Below are positions 53,649 to 62,288 of a stretch of DNA of 64,000 nucleotides, piece after piece. The DNA comes from Arthrobacter celericrescens (GTDB lineage Bacteria > Actinomycetota > Actinomycetes > Actinomycetales > Micrococcaceae), in contig NZ_QYLP01000050.1 of assembly GCF_003614925.1 (NCBI RefSeq), positions 62,001 to 126,000 of the forward strand, in the 5' to 3' direction. Every line of letters begins with the position of its first letter. Position 1 is the stretch's first letter. The position numbers and the translations under genes were made by a program. The notes under the pieces were generated by a model. That model saw only the letters and a program-made list of their open reading frames with translations, had not been told where the DNA came from and did not search any database.

Positions 53649-54731
53649 TCAGGCCGGCGACGACATGACGGTGATCATGCGACGCAGGCTCATGGCTACC
53701 GACGCGGCCGCGTTCACCGAGGCTTGGCCCGCGGCCGCGTCCGTGATGGCCTCAGTCAGGGCCGCCACCTTTTCCCGGGCCCCCGCCAGCCGGTTCCCGA
53801 GGTCCCCCGCTTCCTCGCTCCGCCATCCGTCAATGACGGCCGCAACGGATTCCAGCGCCGGGGACAGCGTGCTGAGGACACTGTCCGGGATCACGGTGCC
53901 GGCGCCTTCTTCCCAGATCACGCTTGCCAGCACGTCCGTGATGTCTTGGACGTGGAACGTCAGGCGCTCCACCGTCCGCAAGCCGCGGAGATCACCGGGG
54001 ACTCGGCCGGCACGACGGCGCGACCGGGGGTTCGCTTTCGTGCTGAGGCTCGCTTCGTGCACCGCTGTCCGCACAGCCGCCGCGGTGGCTGACAGTTTGC
54101 CGCTGCGGCCGGCCCAGGCTTCATGGTCGGGCGGCCACGATTCCTGCATCGCAGCCGCCATGTCGGTGAGCTGCCGGGACAGTGCACGCCGGTGTCCAGC
54201 CAAGGCGGGATCAATGCCTTCAAGATGCAGCGGCGGGAAGACCGTCCAGTTGACAGCGAACCCCACTGCGACACCCATGGCCATCTGGAGGACATAGGCG
54301 AACGAAAACCCCTCCGCGTTGGAGTCGCCGAGGACAAGGACAAAGAGCGCCGCCACCGGAATCCACTCGGACGCCGTGCCCAGCCTGGGCAGGCCGCCGA
54401 TCAGCACCCCGAGGCCCACCACGCAGGCCACCGCGATCGCGGTGGGCGCCATCACCGTGGTTGCGGCGAAGGCCATGCCGATGCCTAATGCAAGTCCCAG
54501 GAGGCTTTGCAGCCCGTGCCTTGCGGACGCTGCCACGGTGGGATGCATGCTGACGAGGGCACCAAGTGGCGCATAGTAGGGATAGTCCGAGGCCGGTCCC
54601 GGCATGAAGGGTGCGAGGTACCAGGCGAGTCCGGCTGCGGCGGCGGTTTTCGCGGCGAACAACAGCCTGTGGCGTGCAACGGTGTTCCGTAACGCGGGAA
54701 TCAGCCACTCCCTTATGGCCGAGAGGCTCAT
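53649..54731 (-). CDS. FUSC/aromatic-acid-exporter-type membrane protein
   Basis: 360 residues, with about six N-terminal helices (AAKTAAAAGLAWYLAPF, LGALVSMHPTVAASARHGLQSLLGLALGIGMAFAAT, IAVACVVGLGVLIGG, VAALFVLVLGDS, VLQMAMGVAVGFAVNWTVFP) then a long cytoplasmic helical C-terminus. This is the half-size FUSC family related to AaeB/YhcP exporters. Predicted efflux of aromatic acids or similar. ATG at 54731. Confidence 0.8.
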   Translation of the reverse strand: MSLSAIREWLIPALRNTVARHRLLFAAKTAAAAGLAWYLAPFMPGPASDYPYYAPLGALVSMHPTVAASARHGLQSLLGLALGIGMAFAATTVMAPTAIAVACVVGLGVLIGGLPRLGTASEWIPVAALFVLVLGDSNAEGFSFAYVLQMAMGVAVGFAVNWTVFPPLHLEGIDPALAGHRRALSRQLTDMAAAMQESWPPDHEAWAGRSGKLSATAAAVRTAVHEASLSTKANPRSRRRAGRVPGDLRGLRTVERLTFHVQDITDVLASVIWEEGAGTVIPDSVLSTLSPALESVAAVIDGWRSEEAGDLGNRLAGAREKVAALTEAITDAAAGQASVNAAASVAMSLRRMITVMSSPA

Positions 54732-54793
54732 CGCTCCAACGTAAACAGGTCAGCGGCAGCCTGTCGAGCCCCTGAAACAGCCCACCCGGGGTA

Positions 54794-55393
54794 TCAGCGC
54801 ACTTCGAGGATCAGCGACAGCAGCCTCGCCGCTGCCGGGCGGGCCGCGTGTTCCTCGGCCCACTGAGCTCTGGCCAGGGCCTTGCTGACCGCCTGCGTGG
54901 TGATGCCGAGCTCCTCGGCCACGGCCTTCTGCTGGCCCCGGACTCCAGGGGTCAGGAGATCCAGCACCCGCCATTCGGCGGCGGTGCGGTGCTGCACAAC
55001 ATGCCCCAGCAGGCGCAGCACGGCCTCGGATTCTGCCGCGAGTGCGGCTACCGGTCCCTCGACCGCCACGGTTACCCGCTCCTTGCCGTTGCGCAGCCGG
55101 TCGACGGCGCGGCGGGCGTAGACCAGTCCGTGCCCGGAGGCGTCCTTGATCTGGTTGGGCAGCGGTTCGTTCACCGGTCCGACGCCGATTCCCACGTACC
55201 AGTGCCCGCCCCGCAGGGCGATCAAGGCGGTCTCCACCGCCTGGTGCGGGCACTCCACGATTCCCTGGACCTCGTCCTCCACCGAGCGGTCGAAATCCAG
55301 CCGCGCGGGAATGTGCCGCAGGTCCTTGAGGAGCTGCGGCACGAGGTCGCCGTCGTGGCGGCTGTCGCGTTGATTGATCGTCAGCGTGAACAT
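54794..55393 (-). CDS. SatD-family-like protein with C-terminal HTH
   Basis: 199 residues. Early NQRDSRHDGDLVPQLLKDL resembles the GD-VDSR start of SatD proteins, ALRGGHWYVGIGVGPVNEPLP and ASGHGLVYARRAVDRL match the SatD middle, and residues about 155-190 (GQQKAVAEELGITTQAVSKALARAQW) are a helix-turn-helix. Likely regulatory. ATG at 55393; GTG at 55402 would add three residues. Upstream of it (in transcription) lie the PH-like and RDD genes. Confidence 0.6.
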   Translation of the reverse strand: MFTLTINQRDSRHDGDLVPQLLKDLRHIPARLDFDRSVEDEVQGIVECPHQAVETALIALRGGHWYVGIGVGPVNEPLPNQIKDASGHGLVYARRAVDRLRNGKERVTVAVEGPVAALAAESEAVLRLLGHVVQHRTAAEWRVLDLLTPGVRGQQKAVAEELGITTQAVSKALARAQWAEEHAARPAAARLLSLILEVR

Positions 55394-55472
55394 GTGGATC
55401 ACAGCCTACCGGCAGGTAGCCATGCGGCAAACGCAGGGAAACACGGCGTCACCGGGCCGTGGCCAGTGCGCG

Positions 55473-56105
55473 TCAGTCCAGGCTTGTACGGCTGCTGACG
55501 ACGGCGGGCGGCAGCGCCCGGGACGCGACGCGGGCAGCACCGGGAACACCGGCGTCGAGCATCGCCTGCTGTATCGCCAGCACGAGCGGGGCGGTCTCGC
55601 TCCTGCTCTCGAAGAGCCAGAAGCCGGTGCCCGTGCGGAAGACCAGGGCGTTCCTTCCCGAGACGCCGAGCGAGGCCTTCCTGCCCGCCGCGAGCATCCG
55701 GGACGGGGTGGTGCCCTCCGCGGTGGTGACGGCCTTGATGGTGGCGGAATCGATGTCCGACCAGCGGAAGACCACCGTGGTGTGCTTCTGGGCGATGCGC
55801 GCGGCAAGGCCGCCGTCGAACACGAGCAGCTTGCGGAAGCTCATCAGCAGCGTCAGGCACCACAGCAGCAGGCCCGTGAGGGTGCTGACCAGCAGATACA
55901 TCGGAACATCGCTGAAGACGCCAGGCTCCCGGCTGGACCGGGGAGTCACGAACTCGCCGACGGCGCCGTAGGCAAACCCGACGGCCAAACAGGGCAGCAG
56001 GGCCTTCCAGTACACCTTGCTGGACGTGGCCACAAAGTGGAGCGCGCCGAGCTCAGGCCCAAGCCTGCCTTCGGCGCGCCGGACCAGCCAGCTACGGCCG
56101 TGCAT
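55473..56105 (-). CDS. Membrane protein with two helices and PH-like domain, unknown function
   Basis: 210 residues. Two N-terminal helices (ALLPCLAVGFAYGAVGEF and PMYLLVSTLTGLLLWCLTLLM) and then a soluble beta-rich domain (RKLLVFDGGLAARIAQKHTTVVFRWSDIDSATIKAVTTAEG, GRNALVFRTGTGFWLFES) similar to bacterial PH-like folds. It overlaps the end of the RDD gene by 14 bp, so they form an operon. Confidence 0.7.
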   Translation of the reverse strand: MHGRSWLVRRAEGRLGPELGALHFVATSSKVYWKALLPCLAVGFAYGAVGEFVTPRSSREPGVFSDVPMYLLVSTLTGLLLWCLTLLMSFRKLLVFDGGLAARIAQKHTTVVFRWSDIDSATIKAVTTAEGTTPSRMLAAGRKASLGVSGRNALVFRTGTGFWLFESRSETAPLVLAIQQAMLDAGVPGAARVASRALPPAVVSSRTSLD

Positions 56106-56715
56106 CGGGCTGCCGGCCGTACAGCTTGGGCAGGCCCTGCCGTTCGGCCTCGGCCGCTGCCTTCGGATCCGGTACCGGCTGCTGGCCGCGGGCCAGTCCT
56201 GAGCGCAGGTCGATGGCCGTGAACTTGGCTTCGAAGCTGTCGCCGCCGCTGCCGCTGAGGGCCGCGGCGACCGTCAGGAGGGCGTAGAGCGGGGCGAAGG
56301 ACCAGCAAACGGCACGCCAGCCGCCCAGCCAGGCGCCGGCAGTGGTGCCATCGGTGATGCGCACGCCCCGCATGCCGGACGCCGCATCACCCAGCCCGCC
56401 GAAGGCTCCGCAGATCATGCCGTAGCCGAAGAGCACCAGGAACCAGATCGCCGCCACGGCGCCGAAGAACGCGCCCGTGCTGGAAGAGAATGTGTAGGAG
56501 AGCGAGCCGAGGGCGTAGTTCTGGACCAGGCTGTTGAAGACCACGATCAGGACCCCGGCCACCGCAGTGACCACCAGCGCGTCAAGGACCCTTCCCCAGA
56601 AGTGGGGCCAGCCCGCCTTGCGCACGTAGTAGCTGCCGGTCTCGGTGTGGCGCCGGACGGGCAGGCCGTTGGCGGCGTCGACGAGGCCGGTGGACTGGGA
56701 GTGTTTGCTGCTCAT
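56092..56715 (-). CDS. RDD-family membrane protein
   Basis: 207 residues. RDD domain with WGRVLDALVVTAVAGVLIVVF, GAVAAIWFLVLFGYGM, and WRAVCWSFAPLYALLTVAAAL; Arg-Asp pair in GRVLDAL. A 40-residue charged N-terminus precedes it and there is a disordered C-terminus. Membrane protein of unknown transport or scaffold role. Part of the WXG100 cluster. Confidence 0.75.
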   Translation of the reverse strand: MSSKHSQSTGLVDAANGLPVRRHTETGSYYVRKAGWPHFWGRVLDALVVTAVAGVLIVVFNSLVQNYALGSLSYTFSSSTGAFFGAVAAIWFLVLFGYGMICGAFGGLGDAASGMRGVRITDGTTAGAWLGGWRAVCWSFAPLYALLTVAAALSGSGGDSFEAKFTAIDLRSGLARGQQPVPDPKAAAEAERQGLPKLYGRQPDARP

Positions 56716-56750
56716 GAGGACCTTCGGGACGTCGGATACGGTCGGGCGGG

Positions 56751-57527
56751 CTAGGACAGGCCTGCGAGGCCGCCAAGGATCCCGGCCAGGGTCTCCCGGG
56801 ACGTTTCACGCAGTTCCAAGGAGACGGCGTCGCCCTGGGTGGAAGGGGTCAGCACGTGGACTGCGCCTGGGCCCGTGTAGACGGTGACGGTGGGGAAGTC
56901 CTCGGCGTCGGAGCCGAAAGCAACCACATTGCTCGCCGCGCGGGTGTCGGCCAGGGCCGCCGGCGCGGTCGCCTCGAACTCGGCCTCGGTGTAGGAAACG
57001 GCGTCGGTGTCGTGGGCAGCGGCTCCCTCGGGATCCACGAACGCTGCCAGGCGGTCCGCCAGCACCCGGCGGGCGACCACGGTGAAGCCGTGCAGGCCGC
57101 CGTCGTCCACTTCCTCCAGCAGCGCGCCCTCGGGGTGGGCATAGGCGTAAAGCCAGCGCCGGCCGGTGGAGACGGTGCGCTCAATCGAGACGACCGTGTC
57201 TCCGCTGCGGCGCAGCGTGAGGGCCCCGGTGATGTCTTCGGTGGCGTGCAGCCGGGTGGGCTCGGTTTCGCCCTCGAAGATCACGGGGTAGACGAGTTCC
57301 TTGGCCAGGAGTCCGCGCAGGGCCACCGCGCACATGATGTCCTTGCCGGCGTCCTGCGCCGTGAGCCACGGCAGGGCGACGATCTGCTCGCGCTGGACAC
57401 CGTCCAGGGCCACGACTTCTTCGTCCGTCAGGGTGGGCAGGGCGAAACCGTCGTCGCTCGCCTTGCCCAGGACGGCAGCCGCGCAGCGGACGTCGCGCTC
57501 GGTCCAATTGATCGTGTTTGTAGTCAT
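56751..57527 (-). CDS. Uncharacterised protein linked to WXG100 protein
   Basis: 258 residues. No recognised family with certainty. N-terminus NWTERDVRCAAAVLGKA and the beta-rich rest (GALTLRRSGDTVVSIERTVSTGRRWLYAYAHPEG, VHVLTPSTQGDAVSLELRETSRE) recall the layout of EspG-type T7SS chaperones, but the similarity is only in length and position. Its ATG overlaps the WXG100 stop (ATGA), so both are translationally coupled, implying a partner or chaperone of that protein. Confidence 0.55.
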   Translation of the reverse strand: MTTNTINWTERDVRCAAAVLGKASDDGFALPTLTDEEVVALDGVQREQIVALPWLTAQDAGKDIMCAVALRGLLAKELVYPVIFEGETEPTRLHATEDITGALTLRRSGDTVVSIERTVSTGRRWLYAYAHPEGALLEEVDDGGLHGFTVVARRVLADRLAAFVDPEGAAAHDTDAVSYTEAEFEATAPAALADTRAASNVVAFGSDAEDFPTVTVYTGPGAVHVLTPSTQGDAVSLELRETSRETLAGILGGLAGLS

Positions 57528-58501
57528 CCGAAAATTCCTCCTACGAACTTACCGACTGATTTGGCCGCGTTACTGACCCCGTCTGCAACCTTAGTGCCAA
57601 CGTCTTTGGCGAATCCGGCCACCTCCTTGGCCCCGTCGGCGATGTAACTGCCCGGGTTCCTGGCGAAGTTGCTGATGGAATCCCAGTTGTCCGCCACGAG
57701 GTTGCCCAGTGCCCAGGCGCCGGCGACGAGTCCTGCCCCGATCACGATCGGGGCGCCGATCGGCCCCAGCATCGCCGCACCGCCGGCGGTCATGAGCATG
57801 ATGCTGCCCACGCCGCCCACCACCGAGAGGCCGCCGGCCACCCGGTCTCCGGCGCCGCGCCAGCCGTCATGCTCGGGGCTGATCATGTCGCTGATGCCGC
57901 CCACGATGTTCAGGGGCGCCGCAAGGGCTCCGGCCACGCGCAGGCCCTTGGAGAACTTGGAAGCGTCCTGGAAAGCCTGGCTGTAGGGGATGTTCGCCTT
58001 GAGGTCGGAGATGACATCGGTGATCTTGCCGCCGCTGCGCAGCGAATCGAGGGCTTCGCGGAGCACGGTGCCGCCGGCGCGCCAGTTGGTGAGGATTTCC
58101 TTGGTCTTGGCGAATTCCTGCCATCCCAGTTTCCCCAGCTTGTACGCCTGCCAAAGCTGGGCGCCCACCTCCTTGACGCCGGTGGCGGTGTCGTACACGT
58201 CCTTGATGACGCCCACGGAGCTTTCGCCGCTCTTGTGGCTCGCGAACTCCTGCTGGTTGGCGTGCTTCTTCAGTTCGCTCGCGCCCGAGCGCAGCATGGA
58301 TGCGGCCTTGATGAGGCTCTGGCGGTGCCTGCCGTTCCAATCGCTCTTGAAATGGGCGGCGTCCTGGCCCTTCCATGAGGTGTTCGAGTTGATGAGCTGC
58401 GTCAGCTGTGAGCCCTGCAAGGCGATGGTGTCCGCCGCCTTGCCCATGACCCCGGCCAGCGACCGCAGCTGCGCGATGTCGGCTCCATAGAATCCCGCCA
58501 T
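57524..58501 (-). CDS. Long WXG100-type protein with glycine-rich hydrophobic C-terminus
   Basis: 325 residues. N-terminus is a WXG100 helical hairpin with Trp43-x-Gly45 (NTSWKGQDA). Residues about 100-190 are charged helices (VGAQLWQAYKLGKLGWQEFAKTKEILTNW). Residues about 205-290 form a Gly-rich hydrophobic stretch (GGVGSIMLMTAGGAAMLGPIGAPIVIGAG, VAGAWALGNLV) that could insert in membranes, and the end is amphipathic (VGTKVADGVSNAAKSVGKFVGG). Candidate T7SS/ESX substrate or effector; no EccC or EsxB partner here. First gene of the cluster. Confidence 0.8.
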   Translation of the reverse strand: MAGFYGADIAQLRSLAGVMGKAADTIALQGSQLTQLINSNTSWKGQDAAHFKSDWNGRHRQSLIKAASMLRSGASELKKHANQQEFASHKSGESSVGVIKDVYDTATGVKEVGAQLWQAYKLGKLGWQEFAKTKEILTNWRAGGTVLREALDSLRSGGKITDVISDLKANIPYSQAFQDASKFSKGLRVAGALAAPLNIVGGISDMISPEHDGWRGAGDRVAGGLSVVGGVGSIMLMTAGGAAMLGPIGAPIVIGAGLVAGAWALGNLVADNWDSISNFARNPGSYIADGAKEVAGFAKDVGTKVADGVSNAAKSVGKFVGGIFG

Positions 58502-58600
58502 CCGGATTCCCCCGTTCTCCGTGGTTTTGTCAGTTCCGACCCAGCCTATGGACCGGCCCTCCGCCGCGTCGATGGGGATCCCTCCCCATGCGGGCAGCAG

Positions 58601-58653
58601 TTAAACAGCGACGGCGGCAGGCCAGGTCCCATGGAACCCGGCCCGCCGCCGTC
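58601..58653 (-). terminator. Terminator of ppa, GACGGCGGCAGG family
   Basis: In minus-strand sense: arm at 58653-58637, loop, arm at 58626-58610, then CGCTGTTTAA. Arms pair over 17 bp with two G-T wobbles. 58601-58621 is the reverse complement of 39816-39836. Confidence 0.7.
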
Positions 58654-58676
58654 GCGCAAGTCAAAAGCGGTTGGGC

Positions 58677-59165
58677 TCAGTGGCCTTCTGCTTCGAAGCG
58701 CTTGATGGAGGCTTCCAGCTCGGCCTCGGCGGCCGCGCGGTCGGCCCAGCCCTCGGCCTTGACCCACTTACCCGGCTCGAGGTCCTTGTAGCGGGTGAAG
58801 AAGTGCTCGATTTCCTTGATGAGGAATTCGCTGACGTCCGAGACTTCCTGGATGTGGTCGAAGCGCGGGTCCGCGGGAACGCAAAGGACCTTGGCGTCTC
58901 CGCCGCCGTCGTCGGTCATGTTGAAGACGCCGATGGGGCGGGCCTCGACGATCACGCCGGGGTGCAGGTCGAAGTCCTGCAGGAGCACCAGGGCGTCCAG
59001 CGGGTCGCCGTCCTCGCCCAGGGTGTTCTCGAAGAAACCGTAGTGGGTGGGGTACTGCATGGACGTGAACAGGACGCGGTCCAGGCGGACGCGGCCGGTC
59101 TCGTGGTCAACTTCGTACTTGACGCGCGATCCCTTCGGGATCTCGATGGTGACGTCATGCTTCAT
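58677..59165 (-). CDS. ppa: Inorganic pyrophosphatase
   Basis: 162 residues, family [51 protein letters not shown] and [34 protein letters not shown] with the D-D-D metal motif (DGDPLD). Hydrolyses pyrophosphate to phosphate. ATG at 59165. Divergent from the PBP4-like gene. Confidence 0.97.
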   Translation of the reverse strand: MKHDVTIEIPKGSRVKYEVDHETGRVRLDRVLFTSMQYPTHYGFFENTLGEDGDPLDALVLLQDFDLHPGVIVEARPIGVFNMTDDGGGDAKVLCVPADPRFDHIQEVSDVSEFLIKEIEHFFTRYKDLEPGKWVKAEGWADRAAAEAELEASIKRFEAEGH

Positions 59166-59300
59166 GGAATGCTCCTTGACGGTATTGGCGTGGGCGCGGC
59201 AAAAGAACGGCCGTCGCCGCCGACTACTATTGAGGATATAGCGAGAGGTCCACGTTTCTTGAACCGGGGGACATCCAGGAAGTCAAAGGACCAACACCAC

Positions 59301-60812
59301 ATGAAGGGCCAAAAGCAGGCTGCCGTGCCGGAAACCCCCGGGACGGACCAAGGGAAACCGGCCACCCAGGGCCCTGGGGAACTCCGCGGGGCCGGTACGA
59401 TCAGCGGGTTGCAGTGGCTGGGCCTCATCGCAGCGATTGCCGCGCTCGCCGTTCCGATGGTCCTCAACGTTGCCCCGGCCTTCATTGCGCCGCAGCAGGC
59501 GCCCGCCGTCCGGCTTCCCGCGTGGCAGCGCACGCCGGAGCAGCTTTCCGCCTCCCGCGGCGTCGAACCGCTGGACCCGTCCGCACCTCTTCCCCTGCCC
59601 GCCAAGCTCGCCGCGCAGCTGGACGCTGCCCTGATGCCCGACGGCGGCGGCAACTTCACCGCGGTGGTCCAGGACGCGCTGAGCGGCGACGTCCTCTACG
59701 AGCGCGACGGCGGGAGGAACCGGGTGCCGGCGTCCAACATGAAGCTGCTCACCGCCGTCGCCGCCCTGCGGTCCATCGGCCCCGAGACCCGCTTCAGCAC
59801 CCAGGTCCTGGCCGGGGCGAAACCCGGCACGGTGGTGCTGCGCGGCGGCGGGGACGTGCTGCTGTCCGCTGGCCGTTCCGCGCCGGAGGAGGTCATGGGC
59901 CGCGCCGGGCTGCAGACCCTCGCCGTCGAAACCGTTGAGGCACTGTCGGAACAGGGTGTCACGGGTCCCGTTTCGGTGCAGCTGGACGACTCCCTGTTCA
60001 CCGGCAAGCCGCTCAACCCCGCCTGGAGCCTGGAAGACGTCGACGCCGGCGAAACAGCCCCGCTGTTCCCGCTGGCGATGAACGGCGGCCGCGACGCCCC
60101 GAGCACGAAGGGCGGCCCGCGGCCCGAGGACGCCGCGATCGACGCGGCGCGGACCTTCACAACCAAGCTGAAATCGGCGGGCGCCGCCGCGGGCATCAGC
60201 GTCCGGACCGCCGTGGTACGGGCCACGGCGCCCGCCGACGCCGAGGTGCTCGCCGCCGTCGACTCCGCCACCGTCCGCCAGCAGGTGGACCTGATGCTGG
60301 AGACCTCCGACAACTACCTCGCCGAGGTGCTGGGCCGCATGGCCTCGCACGCTTCCGGCGGGCCCGCCTCCAACGACGGCGCCACCGCGGCAGTGCGGAC
60401 TCAGCTCGGCCAGCTGGGGATCGACACCGCCTCGATGCGGCTCTCCGATGTGTCCGGGCTGTCGCTCGCGAACCAGGTGACCGCGCGGCAGTTCGCCGAA
60501 GTGGTCCGGGCGATCACCTCGGGTCCGGATACCCGGCTCAGGGCCGCGCTCGCCGGATTCCCTGTGGCTGGCCTGACCGGAACGCTGGACGACCGCTACA
60601 TCGACGCCAGCACCGCCAGCGGGGCCGGACTGGTGCGGGCCAAGACGGGCACGCTGAACTCCGTCCTTGCTCTTAGCGGGTACGTGGTGGACGCCGACGG
60701 CAGGCTCCTGGTGTTCTCCTTCATCGGCAACGGGCTCACCCCCGGCGCAGCGGGCAACAAGGTGGCGCTGGACCGCGCGGCGTCCGCATTGGCGTCCTGC
60801 GGCTGCCGGTAG
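59301..60812 (+). CDS. dacB: D-alanyl-D-alanine carboxypeptidase/endopeptidase (PBP4-like)
   Basis: 503 residues, class C low-mass PBP. One N-terminal membrane or signal anchor (LQWLGLIAAIAALAVPMVLNVAPAFI), then the transpeptidase-fold domain: SNMK (Ser145-Lys148), SDN in TSDNYLAEVL, KTG in VRAKTGTLNSVL. Cleaves D-Ala-D-Ala and cross-links in peptidoglycan outside the membrane. ATG at 59301 chosen; an open frame continues far upstream on the other strand of ppa and is rejected. AAAGGA lies 11 bp upstream. Confidence 0.92.
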   Translation: MKGQKQAAVPETPGTDQGKPATQGPGELRGAGTISGLQWLGLIAAIAALAVPMVLNVAPAFIAPQQAPAVRLPAWQRTPEQLSASRGVEPLDPSAPLPLPAKLAAQLDAALMPDGGGNFTAVVQDALSGDVLYERDGGRNRVPASNMKLLTAVAALRSIGPETRFSTQVLAGAKPGTVVLRGGGDVLLSAGRSAPEEVMGRAGLQTLAVETVEALSEQGVTGPVSVQLDDSLFTGKPLNPAWSLEDVDAGETAPLFPLAMNGGRDAPSTKGGPRPEDAAIDAARTFTTKLKSAGAAAGISVRTAVVRATAPADAEVLAAVDSATVRQQVDLMLETSDNYLAEVLGRMASHASGGPASNDGATAAVRTQLGQLGIDTASMRLSDVSGLSLANQVTARQFAEVVRAITSGPDTRLRAALAGFPVAGLTGTLDDRYIDASTASGAGLVRAKTGTLNSVLALSGYVVDADGRLLVFSFIGNGLTPGAAGNKVALDRAASALASCGCR

Positions 60813-60830
60813 GGTACCGTGCGGGCGAAG

Positions 60831-60850
60831 GGGTACCCTCGGGTACCCTC
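60831..60850. repeat. Tandem 10-bp repeat containing GGTACC (element copy 2, 5' part)
   Basis: GGGTACCCTC repeated twice exactly, following a further GGTACC 11 bp after the upstream stop codon. Precedes the hairpin element as at 32660-32717. Confidence 0.8.
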
Positions 60851-60853
60851 CGT

Positions 60854-60910
60854 TGATCCTGCAGGTCAGGTGACGTCCGCGGCCTGGAGGTCGCCTGATC
60901 TGCAGGATCA
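60854..60910. repeat. Palindromic hairpin element, copy 2
   Basis: Arms 60854-60870 and 60894-60910 pair over 17 bp with one mismatch; outer sequence is nearly identical to copy 1 at 32731-32785 (shared ATCCTGCAG...CCTGATCTGCAGGAT). Loop also shares GCGG and CTGG segments. Confidence 0.8.
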
Positions 60911-60924
60911 TCACAGCGAGTCTG

Positions 60925-61077
60925 ATGGGGGAACCTGGTTTTGACCCAGATATGCAAGCTCTACGAGGAATGTGATCCCGCTCCGCCCGGATTCGCGCCG
61001 ATTCCCGGGTGGTCGGCGATGAGGAGGACGTCGAGTGGGAGAAACATTTCCATCTGTATGACCCGGACGACGACTGA
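60925..61077 (+). pseudogene. Possible remnant of a small gene with two compensating frameshifts
   Basis: ATG 60925 opens MGEPGFDPDMQAL then a stop at 60973. Shifting frame by one gives YEECDPAPPGFAPIPGW, and returning to the first frame gives GDEEDVEWEKHFHLYDPDDD to a stop at 61075-61077. The merged sequence is a plausible 50-residue acidic protein. Could be chance. Confidence 0.3.
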
Positions 61078-61163
61078 CCAGCCAACGGGCGGAGGCATGG
61101 CCCCGCCCCCGGGCCTCCGCGTGCAGCGAACTTAAGGGACGGCTGTCAGGGGGCTGTGTTCGA

Positions 61164-62288
61164 ATGGGAAGCATGGAGTCCCAGCAGCAAGGCACCCCGG
61201 CACAGTCCCTCATCAATTGGGAGCTCGCCGCGTCCACGGCGGCCCGGCTCGCCCCGCCCGGCCCGGCCATGAGCCCTTCCGAGATCGGGCAGGCGGTGAA
61301 CAGCCTGCGTCGCAGCGCCGAAATCTCCGTGCCGCATGTCCATGAGATCACCGGCCTGGAAGCCGCACGGGACCTCCACGACTCCCACGTCCTGGTGGTG
61401 GACAGGGCCTCCTGGTCCAAGGCGAATACGCAGAGTTTCGCCGTGATGCTCCAGCCCGCGCTGCAGCAGATGCGCGACTCCCACAAAGGCGTCACCCTGA
61501 GCCCGGCCGCGGCGGCCACCAGCGGGGCGATCACCGGAAGCCAGCTCGGCGCCGTCCTTGCCTTCCTGTCCAGCAAGGTCCTGGGCCAGTACGATCCCTT
61601 CGCCGCCCTCGCCCCGGACTCCAAGACCCCGCCCGGCGGCCGCCTGCTCCTCGTGGCACCGAACATCGTCTCCGTGGAACGCGAACTCAACGTGGACCCG
61701 GACGACTTCCGGCTCTGGGTCTGCCTGCACGAACAGACGCACCGGGTGCAGTTCGCCGCCGCTCCCTGGCTGCGCCACCACATGCTCGAGGAAATCGAGA
61801 AGCTGAGCAGCAACCTGCTGGGCAACGTCGATTCGCTCATGGAGCGGGCCAGCGCCGCGGCCCGTTCCCTGCGCGACCGCTCTGCCCCCGGGGACATCCC
61901 GCGCCGCGGAGCCATCCTCGACCTGCTGCAGAACCCCGAGGAGAAGGCCTCCCTCTCCCACCTCACGGCGGTCATGAGCCTGCTGGAGGGCCACGCGAAC
62001 GTGGTGATGGACGCCGTCGACTCCTCCCTGGTTCCGTCCGTGAAGACCATTCGGCAGCGCTTCAACGACCGCGGCAAGGATCGCGGCGTGATCGAGAAGT
62101 TCATCCGCAGCCTGCTGGGCCTGGACGCCAAGATGCGCCAGTACAGCGACGGCGCCAAGTTCGTCCGCGCCGTGGTGGCCGTGGCCGGAATGGAGGGCCT
62201 CAACCGCGTCTGGGAATCCGCCGAACACCTCCCCACCGAAGAGGAAATCCACGACGCCAAGCTATGGCTTGAGCGGATGGGTCTGTGA
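61164..62288 (+). CDS. Zinc-dependent metallopeptidase, DUF2342/F420-biosynthesis-associated family
   Basis: 374 residues. Zincin motif LHEQTH (His189, Glu190, His193) within WVCLHEQTHRVQF, then FKLEE-like helices. N-terminal INWELAASTAARLAPPGPAMS and TGLEAARDLHDSHVLVVDRASW are standard for this actinobacterial family. Cytoplasmic; exact substrate unknown. ATG at 61164 or 61173. Coupled to tilS by a GTGA overlap. Confidence 0.87.
   Translation: MGSMESQQQGTPAQSLINWELAASTAARLAPPGPAMSPSEIGQAVNSLRRSAEISVPHVHEITGLEAARDLHDSHVLVVDRASWSKANTQSFAVMLQPALQQMRDSHKGVTLSPAAAATSGAITGSQLGAVLAFLSSKVLGQYDPFAALAPDSKTPPGGRLLLVAPNIVSVERELNVDPDDFRLWVCLHEQTHRVQFAAAPWLRHHMLEEIEKLSSNLLGNVDSLMERASAAARSLRDRSAPGDIPRRGAILDLLQNPEEKASLSHLTAVMSLLEGHANVVMDAVDSSLVPSVKTIRQRFNDRGKDRGVIEKFIRSLLGLDAKMRQYSDGAKFVRAVVAVAGMEGLNRVWESAEHLPTEEEIHDAKLWLERMGL

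Larger units (their letters stand above)
60813..61163. other. Intergenic region with palindromic repeat element and gene relic
   Basis: Contains two tandem 10-mers GGGTACCCTC (60831-60850), the hairpin element at 60854-60910, and a frame remnant at 60925-61077. No confident functional gene. Confidence 0.6.

Noticed and set aside
58671..59300. Plus-strand extension of the PBP4 frame upstream of 59301
   Set aside because: It runs antisense across ppa and reads as low-complexity shadow; PBP4 has a clear ATG at 59301 followed by the membrane anchor.
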